Positions 22,502-29,736 of a stretch of 51,207 nucleotides of DNA are shown here, one piece after another; within the stretch, counting starts at the first letter, position 1, and the number at the start of each line of letters is the position of its first letter. The notes beneath the pieces were generated by a model. The model had not been told where the DNA came from. It did not search any database and saw only the letters and a list, made by a program, of their open reading frames with translations. Source of the DNA: Marinobacter sp. (lineage in GTDB: Bacteria > Pseudomonadota > Gammaproteobacteria > Pseudomonadales > Oleiphilaceae). Where the stretch lies: the NCBI GenBank assembly GCA_018066865.1, contig JAGPVT010000038.1:1-51207 (forward strand). The letters run 5' to 3'. Made by a program: the position numbers and the translations under genes.

Positions 22502-23203
22502 TTACATCGGCACCTCAACGTGCCCAGGGGCAATAACGTTGGCTTTGACGGTGCGTGATGAGGCAAGGTTTTCTACCAGAACCTGCTCACCAACGGACGC
22601 GTTAGCGAGGGCTTTGCCCCGGGAACGAACCGAAAAAGATCCGCTGCGGGCGCTGATAATAACATGGTCGCCCCGCGCGACAGCGACTGGTGCCTCAAGG
22701 AGGTCGGGCGTCAGAACCGAACCAGCATTAACCGGTCTGCGCACAACCATACCTTCTACAAAGGCGGCATCGGTCATTATTCCTCGCCGGCTGGCATTCA
22801 CCACGACAGAGCGGGCCTCAAGCATGCCTTTGGTTATTCGCTCGCCACGCCCGAAAGGGCGGGCTGCGACAAGTGCGGGGCCGCTGATAGAAACCGTGAC
22901 TGTTACGAACATGCGCCACGGCCGTTCACCGCTGCAAGCCACTTGCACAGAGGGATGCTCACTCTTCCAGGGATCACCGGAAAATTCTACCGCAAGAGGG
23001 GCCGAGCAAGGTGCAAGAGATATTCGGCTATCAATGCGACCGGTCTCAAACGTAACCTGATACCCCTCTCTGGCCTGGGTGCGGGCAAAGGCATCAAGAA
23101 ATGATGTGGTCGCGGTACGAATTTCATTTGCGGTCGTCTCCGCCAGCACAGAGTTGGCCAAAGCCGACATGAATAAGAGCGAGACTAAAAGCTTGGTGCG
23201 CAT
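22502..23203 (-). CDS. flgA: Flagellar P-ring assembly chaperone FlgA
   Basis: Periplasmic chaperone required to build the P-ring around the flagellar rod. The 233-residue protein has an N-terminal signal peptide (KLLVSLLFMSALANSVLA, cleavage near VLA-ET), followed by SAF-like domains with GRIDSRISLAPCSAPLAV and the C-terminal pattern ending ASSRTVKANVIAPGHVEV. flgM follows after 210 bp behind its own promoter. cheV starts divergently 190 bp away. I did not find a convincing promoter for flgA itself. Confidence 0.92.
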   Translation of the reverse strand: MRTKLLVSLLFMSALANSVLAETTANEIRTATTSFLDAFARTQAREGYQVTFETGRIDSRISLAPCSAPLAVEFSGDPWKSEHPSVQVACSGERPWRMFVTVTVSISGPALVAARPFGRGERITKGMLEARSVVVNASRRGIMTDAAFVEGMVVRRPVNAGSVLTPDLLEAPVAVARGDHVIISARSGSFSVRSRGKALANASVGEQVLVENLASSRTVKANVIAPGHVEVPM

Positions 23204-23392
23204 ATGGCCTGGTTTGTCCTATGCTGTCAGTAACACGGTAAAATTTACTGTAAATGCCTAAGGATTGCGGTATTCCGGCCGTTAAACTGGCTTATCCGCA
23301 TGTGGGTGACATTATTCTGTCGCCCAGGTAACTCAATTCCAAAGATCAGCAAAATGCATGCCGGTGCATATGATCGGCCAGGGGAGACTGCT

Positions 23393-24322
23393 ATGGCAGG
23401 GGTATTGGACAGTGTTAACCAGCGTACGCAGCTGGTCGGGCAGAATCGCCTTGAGCTTCTTCTTTTTCGCTTGCGTGGGCGCCAGATATACGGCATCAAC
23501 GTGTTCAAAGTTAAGGAAGTGCTCCAGTGTCCTAAGCTGTCTTCCATACCTAACAGTCGCGCAGTTGTTCGAGGTGTGGCGCACATCCGTGGCGAGACCA
23601 TCCCGGTCATTGACCTGGGTATGGCTATCGGCTTGCCGGGAATTCCTCAGGAAGACCTGTCAAGCTGCTTCGTGATCATCACCGAGTACAACCGCAAAAC
23701 CCAAGGCTTTCTGGTAACGGCAGTAGATCGGATCATGAACATGAATTGGGAAGACATTCTCCCTCCTCCCAAGGGCACGGGTAAGGATATTTATCTTACA
23801 GCTGTTACGAAAATTGATGACAAGCTGGCAGAAATAATCGATGTAGAAAAGGTTCTCTCAGAGGTTTCTCCTCTCCGGGAGGATGTGACCGAGGCAGTCC
23901 GCAGCAGGAGCGCTGAACGGGCTCCGGGGCACCTGCCAGTTTTGGTGGTTGATGATTCCGCAGTAGCACGCCGCCAGATCGAGCGCTGCCTTATCGCGAT
24001 TGGCATGAGCGTCGTAGTCCGGAATGATGGTAAACAGGCCCTCCAGTATCTGAAAGAGATCACAGAGGACGGTTCAAAAGCAAAGGACCACCTTTCGCTG
24101 ATAATTTCTGATGTAGAAATGCCCGAAATGGACGGCTATACCTTGGTTACACGGGTTAAAAGTGATCCTGCGCTCAGCGATCTGTTTGTTATGCTCCATA
24201 CGTCATTGAGCGGTGTATTCAACAAGGCTATGGTTCAGAAAGTGGGAGCTGATGATTTCATGGCGAAATTCAGCCCGGATGAGCTCGCTGAACGAATCAT
24301 GGAAATCATGGATCAAGCCTGA
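23393..24322 (+). CDS. cheV: Chemotaxis coupling protein CheV
   Basis: Links chemoreceptors to CheA and dampens signalling by phosphorylation. The N-terminal ~160 residues are a CheW-like domain (LELLLFRLRGRQIYGINVFK; ISP-type core GVAHIRGETIPVIDLGMAIG), and the C-terminal ~130 residues are a receiver domain with the acidic pair in VLVVDDSAVARRQ, the phospho-acceptor Asp in LIISDVEMPEMDGYTL, and the conserved Thr position in MLHTSLSG. The start at 23393 has GGGGAG about 9 bp upstream; an in-frame earlier start at 23300 has none. cheR follows 41 bp downstream. Confidence 0.94.
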   Translation: MAGVLDSVNQRTQLVGQNRLELLLFRLRGRQIYGINVFKVKEVLQCPKLSSIPNSRAVVRGVAHIRGETIPVIDLGMAIGLPGIPQEDLSSCFVIITEYNRKTQGFLVTAVDRIMNMNWEDILPPPKGTGKDIYLTAVTKIDDKLAEIIDVEKVLSEVSPLREDVTEAVRSRSAERAPGHLPVLVVDDSAVARRQIERCLIAIGMSVVVRNDGKQALQYLKEITEDGSKAKDHLSLIISDVEMPEMDGYTLVTRVKSDPALSDLFVMLHTSLSGVFNKAMVQKVGADDFMAKFSPDELAERIMEIMDQA

Positions 24323-24363
24323 CTCTTTAATTTGTCCGGAAATTCATTCAGAACTGAGATCCA

Positions 24364-25191
24364 ATGAAAGCGGAAATTACGCCACAGGAATATGAAGCCT
24401 TCAAAACGTTCCTGCAGGATGCGTGTGGTATTTTGTTGGGCGATAACAAACAGTACCTTGTCAAAAGCCGATTGCGTCGAATTCTTGAAGAGAATGGCCT
24501 GAACTCCCTTGGGGAATTGCTTGAACGCCTTAAAAGGCCGGGCCGTGCCAACCTCAAGGAAGTGGTTATAGACGCTATGACCACCAATGAAACGCTCTGG
24601 TTCCGGGACAACCACCCGTTCCGTATCCTTCAGGACAAACTGCTTCCGGAATTTTCTGCACGTTCCTCTGTCGCTCCCTTGCGAGTCTGGTCTGCTGCGT
24701 GTTCTACCGGACAGGAGCCTTATTCCGCGGGCATGATTGTTGATGAGTTCAGGCGCCAGAAACCCGGAAAGCTGCGAGATGTGAAAATTACCGCGACGGA
24801 CATATCGAAAAGCGTGCTCGAAGTAGCGCGGCGCGGTGAATACGAGATGATCGCCATTGGTCGAGGGCTTTCGCCGGAGCGGCAGAAACAGTTTTTCACA
24901 CCTTCTGGCAACGGGGGCTGGCAGATTCGGCCGCAGATCAAAAGCATGGTTGAGTTCAAGGAGCTGAACCTGCTCGAACGCTACATGTTGGGCAAGTTTG
25001 ACATAGTGATGTGTCGCAACGTGCTGATCTACTTCTCCGCAGCCCTGAAGAAAGACATTCTGACCCGTATTCATGCCACTCTGAACCCTGGTGGCTACCT
25101 GATACTGGGCGCCTCGGAATCTCTTAACGGCATGCCTGAGCTCTACGAGATGGTGCAATGCCAGCCGGGAATCATCTACAGGAAGAAGTGA
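24364..25191 (+). CDS. cheR: Chemotaxis protein methyltransferase CheR
   Basis: Methylates receptor glutamates using S-adenosylmethionine. An N-terminal helical domain (EYEAFKTFLQDACGILLGDN) is followed by the catalytic domain with NETLWFRDNHPF, the SAM motif WSAACSTGQEPYSAG, KITATDISKSVLEVARRGEY and the FDIVMCRNVLIYFS motif. The 275-residue length is normal. In related bacteria flgB and the rod/hook genes follow cheR. Here an MFS gene starts 3 bp after the stop, so the usual flagellar continuation is absent. Confidence 0.95.
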   Translation: MKAEITPQEYEAFKTFLQDACGILLGDNKQYLVKSRLRRILEENGLNSLGELLERLKRPGRANLKEVVIDAMTTNETLWFRDNHPFRILQDKLLPEFSARSSVAPLRVWSAACSTGQEPYSAGMIVDEFRRQKPGKLRDVKITATDISKSVLEVARRGEYEMIAIGRGLSPERQKQFFTPSGNGGWQIRPQIKSMVEFKELNLLERYMLGKFDIVMCRNVLIYFSAALKKDILTRIHATLNPGGYLILGASESLNGMPELYEMVQCQPGIIYRKK

Positions 25192-25194
25192 GCA

Positions 25195-26382
25195 ATGCCC
25201 TTTAACGTATGGGTTCTGGTGGCTGCACAGGCACTGGCCATGTGTACTGCGCCTTTTATTGTATTTATCGGGAGTATTCAGGGGCGTCTTCTGGCCTCGG
25301 CCCCGGAGTACGCCACGCTGCCTGTTGGGCTTGTAGTTGTGGGTACCGTTCTTGCCATAAAACCTGCTACCTGGCTGATGGAGAGGTTAGGGCGCAAGCG
25401 GGTGATGCTGCTTGGCGCGTCAATGGGAATGCTTGCTGGTATTCTCGGTGCTCTGGCTTCCTGGCTCGGCCAGTTTCCGTTGCTTTGCCTGGCCGCTGTC
25501 GTAGGTGGGACGGGGCTGGCGGTGGTTCATCAATATCGCTTCGCGGCAATGGAATCGGTGCCGGATAACATGGCGGGCTCAGCTGCTGCACGGGTGTTGC
25601 TCGGCGGACTGGTTGCCGCGTGGCTTGGGCCCGAAATTGCCGCATTCGGCAACGGAGCCGGGGCAGACCACCCGTTCCTCACCAGTTGGCTGGTTCTGGC
25701 CGGTGTTCAGTTTGCGGCATTGGTGATACTTGGTGTGGGATACCAGGCAAAAGGCGAGCGGGTAAGAGAAGCACACGCAGGCGGTGGCAGGCCGCTGCGG
25801 GAAATTCTCGCTAACCCTCTGGTTTGGGCAGCTATAAGTTCTGCTGCCATTGGCTATGCTGTAATGAGCTTTATCATGACCGCAACGCCACTGAGCATGA
25901 CTGAAATGGCCGGGCATGATCTGGATGATGCCAAGCGGGTTATTCAGCTGCATATTATGGCCATGTATCTGCCTTCGCTCATCAGCGGCTGGCTGACGCG
26001 GGTTGTCGGTATACCTTTGATGATGGCAACCGGGCTGTTGGCCTATCTGGGGTGTGTTGTGTTGGCCGCCAATGGCGTCAGTTTTCACCATTATCTGTCG
26101 GCATTGCTGTTACTGGGTGTTGGCTGGAACTTTCTGTTTGTGGGCGGTACCACTTTGTTGCCCCGTGGCTACACAGACGCTGAGCGTTTCCGGGTTCAGG
26201 GTTTGAACGATATTTTTGTATTTGGCGCGCAAGCCACGGCCGCTCTATCGGCAGGCGTTATTCTTTCCTGGCTTGGTTGGTCTGCTCTGGTGATGATTGC
26301 GATGCCATTTCTGGTTATTCATGCGGTGCTTATGGTGCTTTGGTTAATCCGGAGAGAGGCCGCAGTTGGTGAATCGTCATGA
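25195..26382 (+). CDS. MFS family transporter
   Basis: Integral inner-membrane protein of 395 residues with about 12 hydrophobic segments. The loop after TM2 contains MERLGRKRVMLLG, the hallmark MFS motif A. A central polar stretch (KGERVREAHAGGGRPLREI, residues ~185-205) separates the two six-helix halves. No substrate can be inferred. It is packed 3 bp after cheR and 12 bp before a NhaR-like regulator gene, so it may be co-transcribed with both. Confidence 0.87.
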   Translation: MPFNVWVLVAAQALAMCTAPFIVFIGSIQGRLLASAPEYATLPVGLVVVGTVLAIKPATWLMERLGRKRVMLLGASMGMLAGILGALASWLGQFPLLCLAAVVGGTGLAVVHQYRFAAMESVPDNMAGSAAARVLLGGLVAAWLGPEIAAFGNGAGADHPFLTSWLVLAGVQFAALVILGVGYQAKGERVREAHAGGGRPLREILANPLVWAAISSAAIGYAVMSFIMTATPLSMTEMAGHDLDDAKRVIQLHIMAMYLPSLISGWLTRVVGIPLMMATGLLAYLGCVVLAANGVSFHHYLSALLLLGVGWNFLFVGGTTLLPRGYTDAERFRVQGLNDIFVFGAQATAALSAGVILSWLGWSALVMIAMPFLVIHAVLMVLWLIRREAAVGESS

Positions 26383-26394
26383 CTGTGGGCGCCT

Positions 26395-27318
26395 ATGGAG
26401 CAGCTTAATCTTCGCCATCTTTACTATTTCTGGGTAATAAGCCGTGAAGGCTCTATTGCCAAAGCCAGCGATGTTCTTGAGCTGGCGCCTCAAACCCTCA
26501 GCGGCCAATTGGCGACGTTTGAGGCTTCCATTGGTGGTCGTCTGTTTCTGCGGGAAAATCGCAAGCTCATCCTGACTGATCTGGGGCGGTTCATACTCGG
26601 GTACGCCGATGACATTTTTGCGCTGACCGGGGCATTAACTGAAACCTTGCGCTCAGGTCCAGCAGATCGCCCGCTGGCGCTCTCAGCCGGCATCTCCGCT
26701 TCCATCCATAAACTGATCGTTTACTACCTTTTGCAGCCCGCTATGGCAATTGATCGGCCGATTCAGCTTGAGTGTCAGACAGGCCGGACTCAGGGGTTGA
26801 TTCTAAGCCTCAAGCGAAAAGAACTCGATGTTGTGCTTACGGACCGTATGCCGGGTATCCAGAAAGAAGCAAACCTGACGGTTCATCCGATCGGCAGCTC
26901 CAGTATCAGCCTCTTTGCAGCGCCGGCCCTGGCTCAACGGTTAAAGCCTGGGCTACCCGCATCACTTAATGGAGAGCCGTTTCTCGCCAATGCTACTGAT
27001 GTGCCTTACTTTGAACGTCTGATGAACTGGTTTTCGCTGAACGGAGTGCGTATGAATCTCGTAGCACGGGTGGACGACAGTGCGTTGATCAAGGTTTTCG
27101 GGCGTGAAGGTTTTGGTGTTTTTGCCGCGCCTACCGTAATTCGGGATGAGGTTTGCCGGCAGTATGAAGTGGAACATCTCCTTGCAATTGATGATGTGAC
27201 CGATGAGCTGTTCGCCATTACCCGTGGCAGCAGACTGAGCCACGAAGGCGTCCGCGCTATTTGTGAGGCGCGCACAGACTTCAGGAACACTAAAAATACA
27301 TCGAAAAAATCGATGTAA
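26395..27318 (+). CDS. LysR-family regulator, NhaR-like
   Basis: The N-terminal helix-turn-helix (LRHLYYFWVISREGSIAKAS, then LAPQTLSGQLATFEASIGG) is close to the NhaR branch, whose members begin with an HLYYFW pattern and the TPQT/TxxGQ recognition helix. The C-terminal ~210 residues are the periplasmic-binding-like effector domain. E. coli NhaR activates the Na+/H+ antiporter nhaA; no antiporter gene is adjacent, so control of the upstream MFS gene is only a guess. The stop codon lies inside an inverted repeat. Confidence 0.83.
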   Translation: MEQLNLRHLYYFWVISREGSIAKASDVLELAPQTLSGQLATFEASIGGRLFLRENRKLILTDLGRFILGYADDIFALTGALTETLRSGPADRPLALSAGISASIHKLIVYYLLQPAMAIDRPIQLECQTGRTQGLILSLKRKELDVVLTDRMPGIQKEANLTVHPIGSSSISLFAAPALAQRLKPGLPASLNGEPFLANATDVPYFERLMNWFSLNGVRMNLVARVDDSALIKVFGREGFGVFAAPTVIRDEVCRQYEVEHLLAIDDVTDELFAITRGSRLSHEGVRAICEARTDFRNTKNTSKKSM

Positions 27319-27340
27319 AATAATTAAAAAACATTGTTTT
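27297..27340. repeat. Two adjacent inverted repeats at the end of the NhaR-like gene
   Basis: TACATCGA (27297-27304) and TCGATGTA (27310-27317) form a perfect 8-bp inverted repeat around five A, overlapping the stop codon. Ten bases further, AAAACA-T-TGTTTT (27328-27340) is a second palindrome. Together they may terminate transcription or act as operators for the next gene. Confidence 0.45.
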
Positions 27341-27404
27341 ATCGAGCTTTGATTGCCGGCATTATGGAGAGGTAAAAGGCAGCAACCCATAAGGAGAAGC
27401 AGCC

Positions 27405-27755
27405 ATGAAAACTATCCATAAATTCCGACTTGAACCGGGGAAAGAGCCGACCACATTATCGCTAACCGAGGGATACCGGGTAGTTCGTTGCGAATACATC
27501 GTTCCACACAAAGCAGTTTACCTGTGGGTGGAACAACCGCTGAATGTTGGAAGCCCTGCACTGAAGCGGCAGTTCCGGGTAGTCCTTTCCGGGGAGCCAG
27601 TGCCAAGAACCTATGAGTACCTCGACACAGCGCTGGATCAATTTGGCCCCGAGGCGTATCACGTGTTTGCAGTCCCTGCCGAAGGCCAGGCTGGAGGCGT
27701 CAAACCTGAGAGTGATGCTCCGATCAACCAGCCTTTGGCAGCGTCGGATTGGTGA
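27405..27755 (+). CDS. Small conserved-looking protein of unknown function (DUF7352-like)
   Basis: 116 residues with a clear start: AAGGAG lies 8 bp before the ATG. The N-terminal MKTIHKFRLEPGKE followed by alternating short strands (EYIVPHKAVYLWVE) resembles small proteins listed as DUF7352, but I am not certain. No signal peptide or membrane segment. The last ~25 residues are polar and probably disordered. The broken lipocalin frame begins 13 bp after the stop, so the two would be co-transcribed. No function assigned. Confidence 0.65.
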   Translation: MKTIHKFRLEPGKEPTTLSLTEGYRVVRCEYIVPHKAVYLWVEQPLNVGSPALKRQFRVVLSGEPVPRTYEYLDTALDQFGPEAYHVFAVPAEGQAGGVKPESDAPINQPLAASDW

Positions 27756-27768
27756 AGCAAGTGAGCGT

Positions 27769-28062
27769 CTGAAGCTTCTATTTCTTCTACCGCTTCTTTT
27801 TATGATAGTGGCCTGCACAGGCGTACCCAAAGGTATACAGCCCGTCACCGGAATAAATTCAGATAAGTACTTGGGCAAGTGGTACGAAAAGGAAGAGTAT
27901 CAGTACGCATTCGTTACCGGCTACGACAGAGACTATCTGTGGTTCCACTCACGGACACCTGACGTGAGTGAGGAAGCAATTGCGCGGTTCAAGGAAGTAG
28001 TCTTGAAGGCCGGATTTGATCTCGAGGAGCTTGTTGTAGTGGATCACAGCTCGGCGAAATAG
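27769..28062 (+). pseudogene. Outer-membrane lipocalin (Blc-like) with the central barrel deleted
   Basis: The frame encodes a lipoprotein signal (LKLLFLLPLLFMIVAC, lipobox IVAC), then the lipocalin N-terminal motif GINSDKYLGKWYE. It jumps straight to the C-terminal lipocalin part (YQYAFVTGYDRDYLWFHS, then RTPDVSEEAI and KAGFDLEELVVVDHS). About 80 residues of beta-barrel normally lie between these parts, so an in-frame internal deletion is likely (97 codons against ~170 in the family). There is no ATG before the signal; CTG 27769 or ATT further up would have to serve, a second sign of decay. A shortened but still made peptide cannot be excluded. Confidence 0.7.
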
Positions 28063-28069
28063 CTTGCTG

Positions 28070-28720
28070 TCAAAAGGGTAAGTGGCCGGTTTTCACCCAG
28101 ATAACGGTTTCTTGCTCCACGAAGGGGTGATGCTGACTTAAATGAGGGCTTCTTAGCCAGGAGCCCTCAGGATAGCGACCGTGTTCATCACAGAACTCTC
28201 CGGAAAGCACAAAGATTTCTTCACCCCCAAAATGCCTGTGCGGCTGAAACTTCTCATTGGCAGGCCATTTAACAAGCGCCACATGTTCGTGTTCAAATTC
28301 GTGAAGCGGCATGACTTCAAGGCCACCGATACCAGGCAACCAATTGCTGTTTCTGGTATCAACGCGAACAGTCGTCAGATCGCGCTCATTGAACTGATGC
28401 AGCTTTACCAACAGCGTGCAGCCAGGCTTGCTGAAAGGTGTGTGCCCGCTTCCGGGTGGGTTGCGCAGGTAGGTGCCGGCAGGGTAATCGCCGTTTTCAT
28501 CCGAAAATACGCCTTCCAGAACCAGTATTTCTTCCCCAAGAGGGTGCTCATGCCGGTTGAAGGAGGCGCCAGGCTCGTAGCGAACAACGCTGGTTGCGTG
28601 GCCACGCTCAGCTTCTTCCCTGGCCAGAGTTTTTCGGACGACTCCGGTAGCGGGGCTGGGAGCCCAGTCCTGTTCGCCGGTGCGAACTACCACCCTTTTG
28701 TCAAAATCCATGTTCAGCAT
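28070..28720 (-). CDS. Two-domain cupin protein (ChrR-like cupins)
   Basis: 216 residues made of two similar cupin domains. The first has FNRHEHPLGEEILVLEGVF and the second QPHRHFGGEEIFVLSGEF, each with the metal-binding His-x-His...Glu pattern. The second halves also correspond: YPAGTYLRNPPGSGHTPF against YPEGSWLRSPHLSQHHPF, so the gene arose by internal duplication. Such cupins occur in the anti-sigma factor ChrR and in stand-alone proteins tied to oxidative stress. There is no zinc-binding ASD domain here, so it is not itself a ChrR. Start 28720 has AAGGGG upstream. Metal and substrate unknown. Confidence 0.82.
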   Translation of the reverse strand: MLNMDFDKRVVVRTGEQDWAPSPATGVVRKTLAREEAERGHATSVVRYEPGASFNRHEHPLGEEILVLEGVFSDENGDYPAGTYLRNPPGSGHTPFSKPGCTLLVKLHQFNERDLTTVRVDTRNSNWLPGIGGLEVMPLHEFEHEHVALVKWPANEKFQPHRHFGGEEIFVLSGEFCDEHGRYPEGSWLRSPHLSQHHPFVEQETVIWVKTGHLPF

Positions 28721-28798
28721 TGCATACCCCTTTAACAGTAATAAAAACTGAAACATCCATTACGCTGAAGAATTGCCAGTGGATGAGCCGCCTTGCGG

Positions 28799-29329
28799 CT
28801 ACTTGATCAACATTTGCACATCACGGAATGCAGAGTGCTTACAGTGTCGCATCCATTCAAAAGCTACCATTTCGGTCGTGACGATACGTGCGCCGCTGTC
28901 ACTGAGCCGGTCGAGGGCAACGTCCCGGTCGAACTCGTTGCGGGAGCCCGTCGCATCTGCAACAACCCACACCTTATAGCCAGCATCAATCAGGCTGAGC
29001 GCCGTCTGCATCATGCACACATGAGTCTCGCAGCCCGCAATAATAACGTGTTGCCGGCCTTCCGGAAGGTTTTCAACCAAACCGTCGGGGCAGGCGTCAA
29101 AGTGGTATTTGGCCAGCGTTTGATGGCAAAGCTCCTTCACGACTCCCACGTTGGATCCCAGCTTTTCCGGCAGCTGCTCGGTTGCCAGAACAGGGATATC
29201 CAGAAGCCCCGCAATCGTAGCGAGGATGACACACTGGTTGATCACCTCCTGCCCGTGGGCAATGGCCGGCATCAGCTTTTCCTGAACGTCTATCAGCAGC
29301 AGGGTTGATTGTTCCGATTTCATGAGCAT
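28799..29329 (-). CDS. Isochorismatase-family cysteine hydrolase
   Basis: Cytosolic hydrolase of the YcaC/nicotinamidase-like fold. The catalytic triad can be placed at Asp14 (LLIDVQEKL), Lys74 (LAKYHFDAC) and Cys105 (AGCETHVCMMQTAL). The 176-residue length fits. GGAGG lies 7 bp before the ATG at 29329. No siderophore or NAD genes are adjacent, so the substrate is open. It is followed on the same strand by the bicupin gene after 78 bp; the two may form a small unit. Confidence 0.85.
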   Translation of the reverse strand: MLMKSEQSTLLLIDVQEKLMPAIAHGQEVINQCVILATIAGLLDIPVLATEQLPEKLGSNVGVVKELCHQTLAKYHFDACPDGLVENLPEGRQHVIIAGCETHVCMMQTALSLIDAGYKVWVVADATGSRNEFDRDVALDRLSDSGARIVTTEMVAFEWMRHCKHSAFRDVQMLIK

Positions 29330-29491
29330 TGATAGCCTCCAGGCTTGGTTAACAGGCTGAACAGATTGGAAATACCGTCGAGCTCGAAGCGCGAGCGGCG
29401 CATACCATACAGGTTATTATTGGCTCAAACTGGAAAAATTGCCGGGTTTTATAGCAAGAGAGTTGCCAAGCGCCACCAAAACCATTAAAGT

Positions 29492-29520
29492 TTGCGCCCT
29501 CAAATGAGCGACGATATAGC
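29492..29520 (+). promoter_or_regulatory. Probable promoter of tRNA-Ser
   Basis: TTGCGC (29492-29497) and TATAGC (29515-29520) are separated by 17 bp. The -10 box ends 19 bp before the mature tRNA 5' end. Confidence 0.55.
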
Positions 29521-29539
29521 TGATTTGAAACAGGTTATT

Positions 29540-29630
29540 GGAGAGGTGGCCGAGTGGCTGAAGGCGCACGCCTGGAAAGTGTGTAAACGTTAATAGCGTT
29601 TCGAGGGTTCGAATCCCTCTCTCTCCGCCA
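29540..29630 (+). tRNA. tRNA-Ser (anticodon GGA)
   Basis: 91 nt including the encoded CCA. The acceptor stem pairs GGAGAGG with TCTCTCC (one G-T), the anticodon loop is CTGGAAA with GGA at 29574-29576, there is a long variable arm typical of class II tRNAs, and the T-arm is GAGGG-TTCGAAT-CCCTC. It reads UCC and UCU. It stands alone, with its own promoter and terminator. Confidence 0.96.
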
Positions 29631-29637
29631 TATTAAC

Positions 29638-29671
29638 ACCCTGATTTTCTTAGAGAAGATCAGGGTTTTTT
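29638..29671 (+). terminator. Terminator of the tRNA-Ser gene
   Basis: CCCTGAT-T-TTCT pairs with AGAA-G-ATCAGGG (one G-T) around a TAG loop and is followed by TTTTTT. A strong intrinsic terminator 9 bp after the tRNA. Confidence 0.88.
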
Positions 29672-29736
29672 CGTTTTTGGGCAGAGTCAGGATTTTCCTG
29701 GCCTCATTAGTATCGCGTTCGTGAGTGATATCGTGC

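Noticed and set aside
23262..23285. GG-N10-GC pattern upstream of flgA, as in sigma-54 promoters
   Set aside because: Only the GG and GC dinucleotides and few other positions match; too weak to call.
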